From Siphonodentalium dalli (Eukaryota > Mollusca > Scaphopoda > Gadilida > Siphonodentaliidae), in the NCBI GenBank assembly GCA_032622095.1, contig CP136066.1, forward strand, positions 92,713,319 through 92,777,318: 64,000 nucleotides of DNA, in the 5' to 3' direction. The notes beneath the pieces were generated by a model. That model had not been told where the DNA came from, did not search any database, and saw only the letters and a program-made list of their open reading frames with translations. The position numbers and the translations under genes are program-made. Positions 23,701 through 38,700 of this stretch are shown one piece after another (positions within the stretch are counted from its first letter, which is position 1; the number at the start of each line of letters is the position of its first letter).

Positions 23701-26700
23701 GCAAGCTCACGGAGGGCGTGCAGACATAAGGTGCCAGAATCGTGAACTCGACTTTAAACCCAAGGCTTAAAGTTGAAATTGAAATGGTTGTTTTGCCTCT
23801 CTGTCACACTGACAGCTGTTGCTATTGCAGTCTGGATTTGTTTAAAATCTTAATTAAACAGTGTGATCTTAGAAAGACGAACTTTCTTTAATTTATCCGG
23901 ACTTACTGGAGACATGGTCCGTGTTACAGTCCACACATGCTAATCGTAATTTTAAATTGATTCATTCGTTTGCGGCATGGGGTTTATCAGCCGGCGTTCC
24001 GTATATAGTAATATCATGATAGCTTGTTCTGTAGTCGAATGTGATTGCACAATATTATTTTCTCATGCATATATTTGTAAGAGTATGTACACCCTCAGAA
24101 CAAATGTGTATAAATTCTACACAATAAGTGTAGAAATTGTGTAGAAATGACACATGACATAATAATGTGTCGGTGAAATGTCCTCAACGTTGCAAATGAG
24201 TGAATGTGTGAGTGTATCATAGTTATTAGTTGGGATTGTTCTATTGGAGACACAACTATCGTAAAGGCTACCACAGAACACAAATTGGCAGCAGCTTTAA
24301 AATGTGGCATGTATACATACATTGTATTGTGTCAAAACTGAACAGCACATATTTGTGTAGCACAAAGTGTTACAGCTGCTTCCAGTTTGTTAATATGGTA
24401 GCTTCTACGAGGTTTGTGTCTCAAATAGTACATATATCATCTACTAACTATATACTAACATCTTCCACTCATCTTCAATGTTGAGAAAACTTCACCGACA
24501 CATATAACATATGTAATTTCTACACAATTATGTTTAAGATAAAATGTTACACATATTGTGTAGAATTTATACACGTTTGTTCTAAGACTGTACGGTGCGA
24601 AAATATGTGCTAGTCGAAAACAAGTTGTCGTCCCACGAGGATATATTACTACAACACTTGTGTAAATGTGATTTAAACTCGAGATGACGAATCGGGTAAA
24701 GGTGTTTTGGTGTATCTTTCCCGACAATTTGTAAACACGTTTAACAGTTGGAAATATCATGGCAGAGCCATCAGTAGTTGGTTATATCAAACAAAATAGG
24801 TTGATATTGTTCTTACTGTTTCTTTTTAACCAATATTTAACATGATAAATTAGTGCGGTGAATGGACGGTAATATGGTTTAACATTGACGGCCTGGGACA
24901 TATGTTCAAACGTGTCAAAGCATGTTATTGTAGACAAGCATAATAACGTATAATGCACATTCTCAGCTAAGTGGGCCCAATGGACATGATGTTTCACCGA
25001 AAAATCGAAGTTAACCATAAGAGCCAATTCGGTTAGTTTCTTGAAGTAGAGTATCCATATAATTGAAATCTGTATTGGCGGACGTTTTAACAAATTATCC
25101 CCTGACATACAACAGGTGGAAATATGAGCCTCCAATTTCCCATGTGACAGAATACGTTACATACGTTACCACTGCCGACTAGGCTAACGTCATTATGTAT
25201 AACACATCGATATTGCATTCGGATTTGCAAAGTATTAAAATGATCTGAAACTCGTTCAAGATCACAAAACTAGTGCTCTAATTCATTCTCTTCTCAATCC
25301 TTGGAAATTAAGCAAACATGTATTGTGGCGGACATGCATGTTCAAAATGATATATGATTATATGATATTATAAACTAATGTATTTGGAAGTATATTATCT
25401 GCTATGGCTGTCTATTCAAATCAAGATTTTACTATTAGCATGCGTCTCGTTCACGGTGGTAACGTATTCTGTCGCTTCATACCTTAAGTGCCCACAAGCT
25501 ATACATTAAACATAAAATACTCATTTGACATTAAGACAATCAATTTTATTCCATATCATGTCAAATGTACAAGTTTAATACTGTTAAATATGCATGCAAT
25601 TAACAATTAAGCATGCAGTGACTTCGTAGTGGGTAGGTGCTACTTATACGCTCAATATTGTTTATATAGGCTAAATCTGACGTCTGCGTTGTATGGATGG
25701 GGTCTCGACGTGATGTATATGAACGTTGTGAAGTCAGTTACATGATTGTACATTGACGCACACATCAGCCGTGCTCTTTAATATGAAAGCAAGTGATCAC
25801 AATCGACTAGTCCACGCAATCGTGTATATATACACCTTCCCAAGAAACAACCAACACGCATTTCCTAATGAATAAACAACTCCTGGCATGTCAGGCACGA
25901 AGTCTATTGAAGCTGCCGAGCATTCCACAAATACACGGATCATATGTGAGATACTGCTTTGAGCTTACGATATATACATGTATGTTTAAAAATTCACGCC
26001 TATTTTGGAGCGCAAACCACCAAGTGACTTTATTTGATAAATGAAGGTCTGTTGTTGAAAGTTTTAGGTGGGATATGTGTTCAATTCTAACCAGGGTTGG
26101 AGCGATTACATTCCAATGTAATTGATTACGATTACAATTACTTTTGATTTACATGATTACGATTATTGATTAAATATTTTTCAAATGTAATTGATTACGA
26201 TTACATTACTTTAGTAAAATGTAACTGATTACTTTGAATTACATCTGATTACAATGTTTAGTTTCCAACCATTTTGATCCCATAGGAATAACTAATGAAA
26301 TAAATGAAATTAAAATATCAAATGTTATTTAATAACTATATAATACGTAAACAAGGAACGACTGAACAAATAAAACAACCAAGCAATAAGCACATAAACG
26401 TTTTTAATTAATTTGTGATGTTTTGTCATGGAGTTGTGCACCAACATATTGGGAATAGACCATGTTTTATATGTATTTATTTAATTTTATTAAGTATAGT
26501 TTTCATTTCGCTCGAATCCAAAATATCATCGAGTGAAATGTTAATACGCTCGTATATGCTTAGCTGCTAATTTGTATACGAAGCATTTATATAAATGACC
26601 AAAATTGCACAAGTAAGCCCAAGATAGAGTTAAAACGAACTTAATTACAAACTATATACCGGTACACGGCCTGGCTAAATCGACAAGGACTCACTTTATC

Positions 26701-29700
26701 GTTCATATTGCATCAATGTCAAATGACAACTGTGGACAAAATGAAATTAAAACATGTGTCCACAAGACACCATAAACACTCCCACGATCCAAATTCAGTT
26801 GACCGCCGTCAATTTTGATGGGGTTTGTGGTGACTGTTTAATGCGTCTTGGGGGGGGGGTAAATTACAGCACCCTTTGTTTGACCTTAATATATAAAGGA
26901 ACCGAGAAATGGAATGGGTCACCTACATGAACCGCTCTGCGTGGGCGGCTGCCATGTTCGAATAAGGAATGGAAGTCACGTGGTTCGTATAAGTTTAATA
27001 AAAGCTGAAAAATGCGACTTTTTGAAAAAACAGTGGCGGCCATTTTGAAAAAAAAGTGGCGTCCATATTGAAAAAAAGTGGCGTCCATTTTGAATCAGTC
27101 GACCATTATGATTGGTTTGTTGGGGGAAAAAATCAGTCTTCGCAGTTCACATTGACCATTCATGTCAAATTGCATGCTTTGCGTCACAATAAAGTGAACG
27201 ATTCTGTTACGACCGTTGATACATAATTACATGTATTAGAAGGCAGTGTAACTCACCAAAATTGATCATAAGTGGTGTAAATTCAACATAATTGATATTT
27301 CGTTGTTTTCACTTGGTTATTTTCACGTATCCTTCCAAATAATAGTCATCGTATTTCCCGGACAGAACCGATTAAATTGGGAGAGAACCGACTCGATCGG
27401 GAGAGAACCGATCGAGATATCACAATTCGCAGTTTTCGTCGTTGTTATTACTCGCACAATAGGATTTTCATTATGACTACGTTATTTGGGACCATAGATT
27501 ATGAGGGGAATGGAAAAACGAATCGAATTATCACCTAGATGGCTCAAAAATTGCGTTTTTAACTGTCAAAAACTCACGAAAATGTATAATTTGGATCATC
27601 AGGAACCGTCACAAATCAGTCAAGAACCATCACAAATCGGCGATAGAACGACTTCCGATGTAACAGTTCCTACACAGTGGGTGACCATTTCAGTCCATAA
27701 ATTTGGCCGAAATTATTTAAATTATCTAAATATGCGGGTTTTTCTTTGAAAACAATTTTGGCGATATCACGTACACGGGGGTGATCCAACTGGAACACAA
27801 ACCATTTGCTAATTGTCATCTCAATACATCCAAAATAGCGTACAGAAGCCTCAATAGAGTATTTAAGACCATCAAGTGTGTTCCATCCCATCCAATTGGT
27901 TTACGAAACCACGAGGCACTCGCTGGTTGTTTTGAGATATTCGATTATGGTTTTGTACACTAGTTGGGACACTCATAGGTTGGGTTGTGGGACATTTTGC
28001 ATGGGATGGATTTAGACACCAGTTGTTTTAGACACTTCTGATTCTGATGGTTTGAGGTAATCGTCGTGATACATGGGACACCCATTTGGATGGTTATGAA
28101 CAGTCATTAAATGGCGTGGGACACCCAGTGGATGGTTTGGGGTTCTCAATTGATGGTTTGAGACGCTTGTTGAGTTGTTTGGGATGTTTTGGAATACTCG
28201 TTTGAGCGGGGTTGGACACCATTTGGATGATTTGGGACACTAGTGGGGTTCATTGTGATACATATTGGGCGTTTCGAAACTCTAGTTGGCTGATTTGTGA
28301 CACCAATCTATGAACTTTTTGTTTGGTATAGCATATTAACTAAGATGTTGGATTGAGACACTCGTTGCGTGGATTTACACTCTTTGGGTAGTTTGGGACC
28401 CTCGGTAAGTGGGATTGGACACTCAGTGGATATATTTGGATAATATTTATGTTGCTTTTGACACTCATCTGATGCATATATAAATTATAGTATAGCTTTG
28501 CGCAAATAGAAGTGATTTGCTTTTCAGAAATTGTGTATTGTTGATCAGTGATTCCTGGATCACTATTAATATTATAAAAAAGTGCAAATATAGTCATTAT
28601 GGGGGGAGGGGCGTGGGGTCTCTGGAGGAATACGGAACCTAGAAAATCTGATTTATTTGAACATTCCTGGGGTGTAACACATTTGAGGCATCAAACCTTT
28701 CGTACGCGATTGTGTAAATAAAACCCAGCAGGCTCTCGGTTAATAGCCAGTTATGTTGGAAGGGCCACGTTAGAAGGTTTATCAATCTAAACCTCCCCAT
28801 TATATGAAAATGTCATAGTGTATATTTGTATCTTTCTTCTGCTCATATTACCTGAAAATCCCTCAGAATTAATATAATACACCCTTACACCAGTTTTTTT
28901 ATAATTGAATGTCATTATTCCATTTAGTATAAAGAAAGGGCTAAATAATTCATCTCACATGGAGATACTTCGAATTGCGTAATGTCCATTATATACCTGG
29001 ATATACATGGTATTATGCTTATCCGTGCATGCTTGACGAGTGTTTCTATCATATGGAAATTAAGGGAGGGGAAAATGACGCTTCGTTGGTGCAGGTAATA
29101 TATGCGTACACAACAAAGAACAAATCGAGTACATGAGACATTGCGATTTAATGAGCTATCATGCAGGTGTTTTGTGGGCTGAAACGTTGGAATATCGATC
29201 ATGAACCCCACGTAGCTATTAATTGTATGATGCTGCAATACTCGCTATATCTATATTTGCGAATATCTAATAACTCTGAGCTTTGTTTGATGGGTTCCTC
29301 GACTCGAATCAAATATTTTTTACCCCCAAAGCCAAAGAAATAGTAATATAGGACCCTTTGATCGGATTGTTGTTGTTGGAATCTGTTGAGATGGGGACCC
29401 TCTGTTCTGATTGAGTACCTTTAATAAAACATGGGAATTATTAATGCTGTGTACTTACCTGGACAATCCTGCCAACCTTTACAACTGGAGTCAGTTCTCA
29501 GCTTCAATTGGATGTTCGCTTTCAAAATACTATAAATCGCGTACAGACATGGGTGTGTCTGCTAACTACGCTGCTTTGGTCTCTCGTGCACGTTTATTAA
29601 CCCTTACTTGCCAAGTGCAATATGGGAAAATACAACAAACTACACCATATTGAGCGCACATAGGCCTATATATAGACCAACAGCCGCTGAGAGTTCGACC

Positions 29701-32700
29701 ATTATTCATGAAGCTTGTCCAATCCATGCTCAAAATTGCCATATTACATAGCATTATACGATAGCCTACTGATTTTCAAGAGCGAAGTATGGCCAACAAG
29801 AGCAAGTTCTCCCAGCGTCAGAATCCTTTCTCAGGGATAGTGACGCTGTTAAAACACCGATTTTTTACACGATTCTTGCTACAGTGGATTTTTAATAGAA
29901 ACGGTAATGTATTATGTCGGTAACGTATTCTGTCGGAATCAAACACTTATTTCAGTGGCAATTCATAAAAACTTCCAACTGGTCTAAATATGCGATGTGT
30001 ATAATAAACTATATGTAATGTGCAAACAACTGAGTATGAGTAAATAAACTACTCCCAACCGTTTTGGAGATGCAGGGTAAAAGCTTGGTAACGTATCTGT
30101 CGCAAAATTTCCGTACCATTCTAAAGTGGCATTACTTATGGAATTCCTTCGAACACTAGGCGGCAAACTGAACTGAGTGGTCATTACATAGATAATGTAT
30201 GGCCTTCGTGTTCACTTTTACTGAGTATTCCATGTTGTAAAAACAATTTCAAGAGCCATGTATGAGAGTTATTTCGTCGGTAACGTTTTCTGTCGCATAT
30301 TTTTGCGACAGCCACTCCCGACGTCAGAAAACTGTGGAAATTATCCAGGGTTTAGTGTCTATGCATGTGTGCTAACGCACGTGTCTTGTGGTTTAGATCG
30401 GCGATATCACGTTCCGCAGCGGATGGTAAAAACGCGGAATCGGCTGGTCGCGACGTTTCACATACAGCTTGCGACAGGGTGTTTTGGGTCCATATAGACG
30501 ACATGATGTAACGTGGACGCGCAGGAAGAGGCGTTATGAGCCAGTGGTGATATTTATTCATTTGATATGATTTTATGTAGTAAAACTTAGGATAGCATGT
30601 CAAATATGTCACCCGTTTTCTTTCCGAAAATCAACAGCGACACGAAAATTGCGCATTACGCCCATTTAGCTGAGAATGTGCCATAAGTTCTGTCGACAAT
30701 CCTGGTCAATCGTAGCAATTTTAAAAGAATATCCCGAAGAGTGATCAGCACAAAATATCAGAAAATTATTTCCGCATTTCCACAACACTCTGAGTCTGTT
30801 CAACGTAAACATGCATGATCAGAAAAGTCAAGAAAGATGCGATGGAACGGTTGTCTTGGTTTCATTATGTTGACGGCTCGAAACGTAAACATGTGATATA
30901 TTGCGAGACTTTATGATAAATCAAAGACGCTGTTTCTTACTGGCTGCGGAACATACCATGTCTTCTGTTAAATCCAATAGTAAGCTATCTTCCTAACTTC
31001 GTTCAAACTTTCAAGACGTCGGTGTTAGTTGTAAAATGTCCAAAGGACATGTGTATTATGTTGGACAGTTTCAAAGTATTTTGTGTATGCTAATGAGATT
31101 AGAAAGCTTTGTATCCAATCGGGCTGCAGTTGTATAGCCATAGCTGGAGTTCCCTCCAAATTAGTGATCTAGTCACGTCACTGAACGTTGGACGGAATTG
31201 CATATTACATATAACGAGAGACATATATACGCCATTTTGTGGTCCCATAACATGAGAGTCACTTCCTGTCTGCAGATAGAGGGCTGTAAATTACAAATCC
31301 GATATCAAAGGGTGTGCTACTTAAATCTCGGTTATATTAGGTTATATTAGGTGCACTCAATATGGTCTTTGACATGGTACACTGATAGCAAATACAATGT
31401 GGCACCAGAGCCAATATCAGATTGATGGCTACATGTTTAATCTGTATTCGAAAATAATATTCACAAAAGATGTCTAGATTGGAACAAGATATGACCATCA
31501 CATAAATTTATGGCGTGCACAGGTGGGAAACATTTGTTAGGTACTTGAAGATCGATCTATTTAGGTTGAAATCAGTTGCCACATATTACCTGATGTAGTA
31601 TTAGTATTCTAACTAAATTATATTCCAGGAATGTGTTCTATATAATTAAGCTGGCCGTTACAACACATAATATGCGAAGCATATCTAACCATGTGTAACG
31701 CAGGTTACTCACACTGTTGGACGGGGCATTTCCTGATAAACTAAATATCTGTTTATCTGGTCGACTAATATGTACGAACAATCACAAATTACTTACACAC
31801 CCAGCCGATCTGTGACTGTTATTTGTATCCGACCGCCGTACATATACATATACCAGAATGCATTCTAATTTTAGAACGCAGAGGAAATGAAACAGATACT
31901 GCAGTCAATCAATAGAGTCAATCTTGCACAGAACCAAGGCGACCGTCATTTTGAATCTCATATATTTTTCGATGGCGGAGTCAAGGACACAGATCCATCG
32001 GCATTCGCCTTGCAGCTAGTAGCAACCGTGGAACAAACTCTCGGTGAGTTAATGCCATATAGTTGGCAAGGCGCCAACCTTTGTATTTTCAAATACTCAG
32101 GGATTGGTTTTGTTTTTGTGTGTATGTGTGTAACGTCATGTACCATACGATTTGAAATGAGTAGTATCTGGCAAATAATTTTAGTTCGACTCATGTTTAT
32201 AGAAGACAAAGTGAGTACCGGTAATATTTTGGTGTGTTGTGGGAGTTTAATCGAGGATTTTCAGTTTGATTACATCTGTGAACAAATGTTAGTTTTTCGT
32301 CGAAACCCAATATGTGTAGAATTGTATCAGAAAGATAAGAGGTTTACGAATATGAATCAATATTTTAAGTGACTAATGTTTTATGTGGCAAAATTACGTG
32401 AAATTTCAAACATGTTGGCGATTATTTTAATTGAAAAAATAGTTTAAGAAAACGGGTGTTCATATTCAGTTGGGGTAAAACGCTACAATAAAGTTAAGAT
32501 TTGTTTGAATTTCGGACACAGATTAGTATATTGTCGCTTTAGATCTTGCCAAACAATTATTTTCCATAACTCAAGTAGATATGCATGTATTATGTGAATT
32601 GCGATAATTATACTTGTTAACCATAAACATGCAGGTGTGAAAGCTGCCGAATGCACGAAAATAAAGACGCCGTATGGCATGCGACTCAACTGGCAACTTC

Positions 32701-35700
32701 CAACTGCCAACAGATCCGGAAAACACATGGCGTTCAGCATCCATCTGAAGGACAATGTGAAGGTGCGTCCTTGGAGTCCGTGCAGAGTTCAGTCCCTACG
32801 CATGACTTACCGCTGCCCGCACCTACACGTAATGTGAAGAAATGTCGCTTTTATTTATTTGAGATTTGTGTGGGTTACAATTCATTCTGCATTATTCTGA
32901 GAAACTGAACTGTCCATATTCATTTGAAAATTGTCTAGATCAAGCCAGAATAAATTGTAACTGACAAAACACTTCAATAAAAAATGGTAGACTTATTTAA
33001 GAAAATACACATGCCGGCAGCATCTGACATCGCGTTGCGATGGGACTGAACTCTATTTTGAGGCTTGAACTTTGGTGTACGTTCACACAGTTGGAAAAAT
33101 TGCCAGGCGAACGTTCATGAAATTCTTCATAACTGGTTATCTATTGCACACTTGAAGATGCATAGTCCGAACTAACGCTCGCAAATTACTATTTCCTTGG
33201 CTTCGGGGGTAAAACATATTTGATTCGAGTCGAGGAACCCACCCATCAAAGCTCAGAGTGATCAGATATCGATGTTTGAAATATATTATTGTTCACCACC
33301 GATTATTTTAAGTGGCCCAGTAAACAGTCGACATAAGACGATATCAGATCAAATTGCGCATGAAGATGGATGACTCTAAAATGAAGTGACATTTTTGTTC
33401 AGATATTTGACACACCTGCAAAATTTCGTTGAACAAAATGCTGCTAAATAATAGGTTTTGGGCAATTTTATACTATAGTTGACTGTAGTTAGCGTTATGT
33501 TTGGGCAATTACTCGATACTGATAACTGAATCGGCATTTCAAATTTGTTTGTTGTTGATGGAATCTGATGATATGGGGGCCATCGAATCGGATTGAGTTC
33601 CTTTAATTGTGCTTGATTCGAATGACTGAATTTATCCACATCCCATCGTCTCTACTATACAAATAGAGACCAATATATAGAAGTTTGTTCTTAGCATATT
33701 GGCCCCCCACATCATCTTACTACGGATTACCTGTAAAATTGCCAGACAAGGGTTCCAGTGTGTGAACACACGCTTAGACGAACATGATTCAAATAAGGGG
33801 AATAATAACGCTCATTAATCCCAGTATCTGGATTTTGATTATGTTTCTATGCAATTACTTTGAACAATAGACACATGAAAACATTGCCAAAATCGGAGCA
33901 ATATATGGTTGTTTTCAAATGTTCGCGGATGGGACAAGCGCTCTTTACTTTTATCATATCAGGTACCAGTATAGAATGACAACGAATGCTCTTTATTGCT
34001 CAATGCTGAGGAAATAATTTAACCAGAATCATGACTTGAACAAGTCTCTCTGTGATGTATAAATTCCGAATAAAAAATATTTAAAGATACTCAATCCGAT
34101 TAAGCACCCCTAAATTACTATTTCTTTGGCTTCGTGGGTAAAAAATATTTGATTCAAGTCGAGGAACCCACACATCAAAGATCAGAGTGATCAGATATCG
34201 ATTTTTGAAGTTCGTTAATTTCTCGAGATTTGGGCCAGTAATTTAGTCTACCTCGTGGTCAAACAGACAAATTGCGGGTGTAAGATGGATAACTCTAAAA
34301 TCAAGTGGTTATTATTGATAATAACTAACAACTTGATTTTAGAGTTATCCATCTTACACCCGCAATTTGTCTGTTTGAGCACGAGGCAGACTAAATTACT
34401 GGCCCAAATCTTGAGAAATTAACGAACTTCAAAAATCGATATCTGATCACTCTGAGCTTTGATGTGTGGGTTCCTCGACTCGAATCAAATATTTTTTACC
34501 CCCGAAGCCAAAGAAATAGTAATTCAGGGGTGCTTAACCTTTAACATCTTTTCCCCATACCCCCGGAACCGGACCAGGAAGTAACACACACGAGCATAAT
34601 TCAAACTGTAACGGGGTTTAACTGTTATTAATGTTTGTCACTTTAGTAGTCTTTTAATCAATCTAAACAGGACAAGTCTTTTGACTTTTCTTCCCTGTAA
34701 AAAATACACAATATTTATTGACAACTCAACAAATAACTGCTCGTCCGATAATCAGATAATTAAGAGTCTTCCATTTGATACATCTTGCTGCATAAGAGCT
34801 AATCCAGATAAGCTTTAAATTAAGATATATCAACTGCCACTATAATCATATCATATACGCAGGGAGTTCCAGCCGTTAATCACGCGTTGCGTGAATTTTA
34901 AGGATAATTTCTTTATATTTTTGTCAGCCTGTTGTCCCAAAAAATCCGCATATATCTGCTTTTAATAGAACTAGTTTTAGATAGATAATCTGCTTAGATT
35001 AGCCTTAATTTTAGTCGATAATGTGCTGAAAATGAGAGCATTTTAGTCACATTATCCACTCATAATGAGGTGATTCTAAGCACATTTTGTGCGGACAATG
35101 ACACAAATAACCAAACTCACGACTTTTGTGTACGCTCTTTAAAATGTGTGTTCACTGTGGGCCGGGCCATAAAACGAAATAACGGGTATGAGTCCATTAT
35201 CTGCTTATTTTAGAATCAAATAATCACATTTTGTAGCTATTTAACATTATAGGTCGATTATGTGCGTATTTGGGCGAGGATATGTTGCCTTTTGTTCACA
35301 TTCTGTTTCTGTATTTCTCTGAATGTCCTCGCGGTTTTTTATATATATTTGTTTATGTATCACATACACCATGACGCAATTTCAATACAGGAACATGATA
35401 GATGCAATTAAGCAATAATTCAGTTTTGGTTGAGGCATAATAAGTATTTACCGTGTAGAAGACTTCGATTAGCATAATTATACTGTACATTGCAAACTAT
35501 TCCGTTTTCAGGTGAAGAACAAGAAGCGGTGGAGTCAAATAATGTATATGTCCTACGTATTGGATTTCCTCATGAAGCAATCAGATGACGGTATGAAAAA
35601 CACTCTAATTTATAGATGGAGATCTGATTTCAGGATTATTCTCAGAAACAAAGTCTCGTATATAGAATGCTTCCTGAGAGTGGTATTTAAAGTGATGTGT

Positions 35701-38700
35701 AACACTCCGGTAGGGTGCATCAAAAGAAATTGAGAATAACCTTACTCAACGTATAGTTATTTTGTTTACGAATATTAATCCAAATTGACAACACATACCG
35801 ACATTCTTATATATTAATGAAATGCAATGACTCTCGATCACATCACTTGGGTTAGTTTATCGCTGACTGAAGGCTACATTATTTGCACAATAAAGTAGTT
35901 TATTTCTTATGATATCGCTCTTGATGTAGGTTGTTAACAAGATACGAGTTCTCCATATTGCAACGATCCGGACGTTTCCTGGTATTTCTGTTTTTAAAAT
36001 ATCCCTTTTTATTTTCTTTCCCGTTAGAATGAAGGTATTAAGTAAGAAAAATTGTAAATTGTAACTTGTAACGTGTGTTACTATGGTATCGCTATGTACC
36101 TGGCGGGAAAAGTCATGTGATTTTACGGCACCAGACCTACACGTTTATATGTATCGACCAACGTCCAGTGAAACATGTAGATAATAGTCGGATATAGAGC
36201 AAGCGAGACAACTCTATTGTTTTAGTGACCATTTCTGCCTGCACATTGCTGATCGGTCATTCAATAAGCAAAATATTGAATTATTCCTCTTCGCTAAACG
36301 TTTCCGAATGCTAGACACTTGACACACATACTTACATGTATAGAAGGAGAAACGTCTGCCTTACTCATATTTAAACTAAAAGTACATAAAGGGTAGATTT
36401 TCAATAACAGAAATCATACACACATCACAAATGAGCAGTGTAGTGTAGTCAATTATAGTAACATATCCTATCCTAGTTAGTGAAAACAATTATGGGAAAA
36501 TATATTATCTAGTGACAGATTATCCTGTTGACTTGTCTCTCTTACTCAATATTATTTTGTTTACACACCAGAATTAAAGATGGTCTATCTCTTCCCTGCA
36601 AGTTTTTTTTTATTGATTCCAAGGGTAAAAAATTATAATAATGAATCGAGGACATCTGCCCGGAAAAGCTTCTATTAATTAATATAAATTATTAGGGGGT
36701 TTCTTAAGACATTCATGGGACAGTTTTATGGTCTATTTTTAGAACATAAATCCACGCAAAAACATTCGGAGCGTACATAGAAGGAGAACTCTATCTTAGC
36801 AGCCTAAATCACGGAAATATAAACAAACCACTTTATTGTGCTTTTTAGACAAATAATACACCCCATCTTCAGTTGTATCTGTTTGTATTCACAAAATAGT
36901 CTTAAATCTGGATATAGTAAAATATTTTGTTTCAATTGTGACACAGAAGAGATATACGATCTTTAATACAGAAAGTTCACGGAAGAGATACGCCATTTCC
37001 TCCGTCCTATAGCATCCGAAAACAGATACCCATTCTTTGTCATTCTGCCCCACTTATGCACTTCAAAACGGAGCGATTCATAGTAGACCACGCATGTATC
37101 ACATAAGCATGATTATAATATATATCAGGTATCAACATGAATGTTATGTGTATTGTTATCGAGATTGTAATTGCAGATGCACGGTAAGCGATGCGTTGCG
37201 CTTATAATTTTGTTATTGACATCAGATATGGCGTCAGGGCTATATGTACTGATGCATGTTTTCAATTGAACAGACATTTGACGAATACAAATTTTATTTA
37301 ACATTAGGGGACACCCAATGATTTCCTCGGAATTCACTCATGATTTCATCCATCATATTTTGTAGATATGCAAGCCTGCAAATAGTGCGCCTGTCATTTG
37401 AAGAATGATGTCCCCAGAGGGTGAATTTAGTGACGTTATCCCGCCCAATATATGTTGCATAGTTCACTCCTTGTCGGGGTTATACCTCACAAGAATGGAC
37501 TTTGTATCCATTTGCATACTATATTATTCGGATCACCGCATCACAACCGTAACTTACCATCTCTAGACATACATGTGACGACGGCAAATGATTACGATGA
37601 CTTTATTAAATTTCAATGTTATACTTACCATTTTATGTGTTTACACCAAAATGCACCTAATAATATTCGCTTTTTAATTTTACCCGGTATCGAAATACAT
37701 CGTTAACTACCTCAACTATGTGATGAATTATAGTATTTTAAACATATTTTATGGCATAACTTGTCATTAAAACCGTATATCAAGTCACTATAAAACAATA
37801 ATCGGCGACTCGAATATTAAGTGGGCCTTTAACATGAAACCATTAAACAAACGAAATGATCTAATAATTTATCGAAACATAAGAAACAAAACACGTATTT
37901 TCAGCGCTATATCGACGAATTTGTTCGATAATATTCACAATCACACAGTTAACCAAGTTGCATGAGTCGTAATATCCAAGAACGGTTGAATGTTAAATCA
38001 TCCCACGAGGGCCAACGCATCCACTCATAGCTTAACCCATTCCATATATTAGATAGCTTTTCACGCTCAGTTATAGAAAGTACACATTGGAATGGTTTAT
38101 TATTCATCTGGAGGAGTCTTCAGGACAAAATAAGCAGACGACATATAATAAAAGTGCAGAGTCCTATTTAATGGAGGGAAATGTTCACATAATATGTTCA
38201 ACAACCGATTTATGGTAATTTGTTGAACGTTATTATCTGAATATCCTAAGGGAGCTAATCATCAATGAGTATTTAGTATAGAAAGGGTTAACATTTACGA
38301 AAGCCCACATTGAACATAATTCAGATGCAAATGAGTCCCCTTATTTTGTCCGTCTTTCTAATAACATTTACTGGCCGGCCTAAAGGAGAACACATCGCAA
38401 CATATTCTTGTACTAATGCCATATACGATAATATCACGCTGGTGAGCGCATATGCCTAATATACAAAATGTACAATAATTATTCATTCCGGCTGAGCTTC
38501 ATCCTGAAAAAATATGTTACACTGTAAAACACTGTCTATAACCATCAGTATTTTATTATTCTTGTTATTACATTGATGGGGGTTGTACACAGGACAGAGT
38601 TAACTTTGGCAATTTTATGTCAACAAAAAATGCCTTCTTCAAATACTTGACATAATTATATGCACAGTCCCCTGTTAACTATTGTTAGTATTTCACTCTT

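Larger units (their letters stand above)
23598..31874 (+). other. Intron 3, 8.3 kb
   Basis: No gene recognised. It holds a TIR element (24087-24592), a hAT-like end with CAGGGTTGG (26093-26270), short tandem repeats (27019-27100), a degenerate minisatellite (27965-28450) and a MITE fragment (29260-29430). The phrase GGTAACGTATTCTGTCG occurs near 25459 and 29920, with variants near 30087 and 30280. I see nothing I can name in 30600-31870. Confidence 0.65.
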
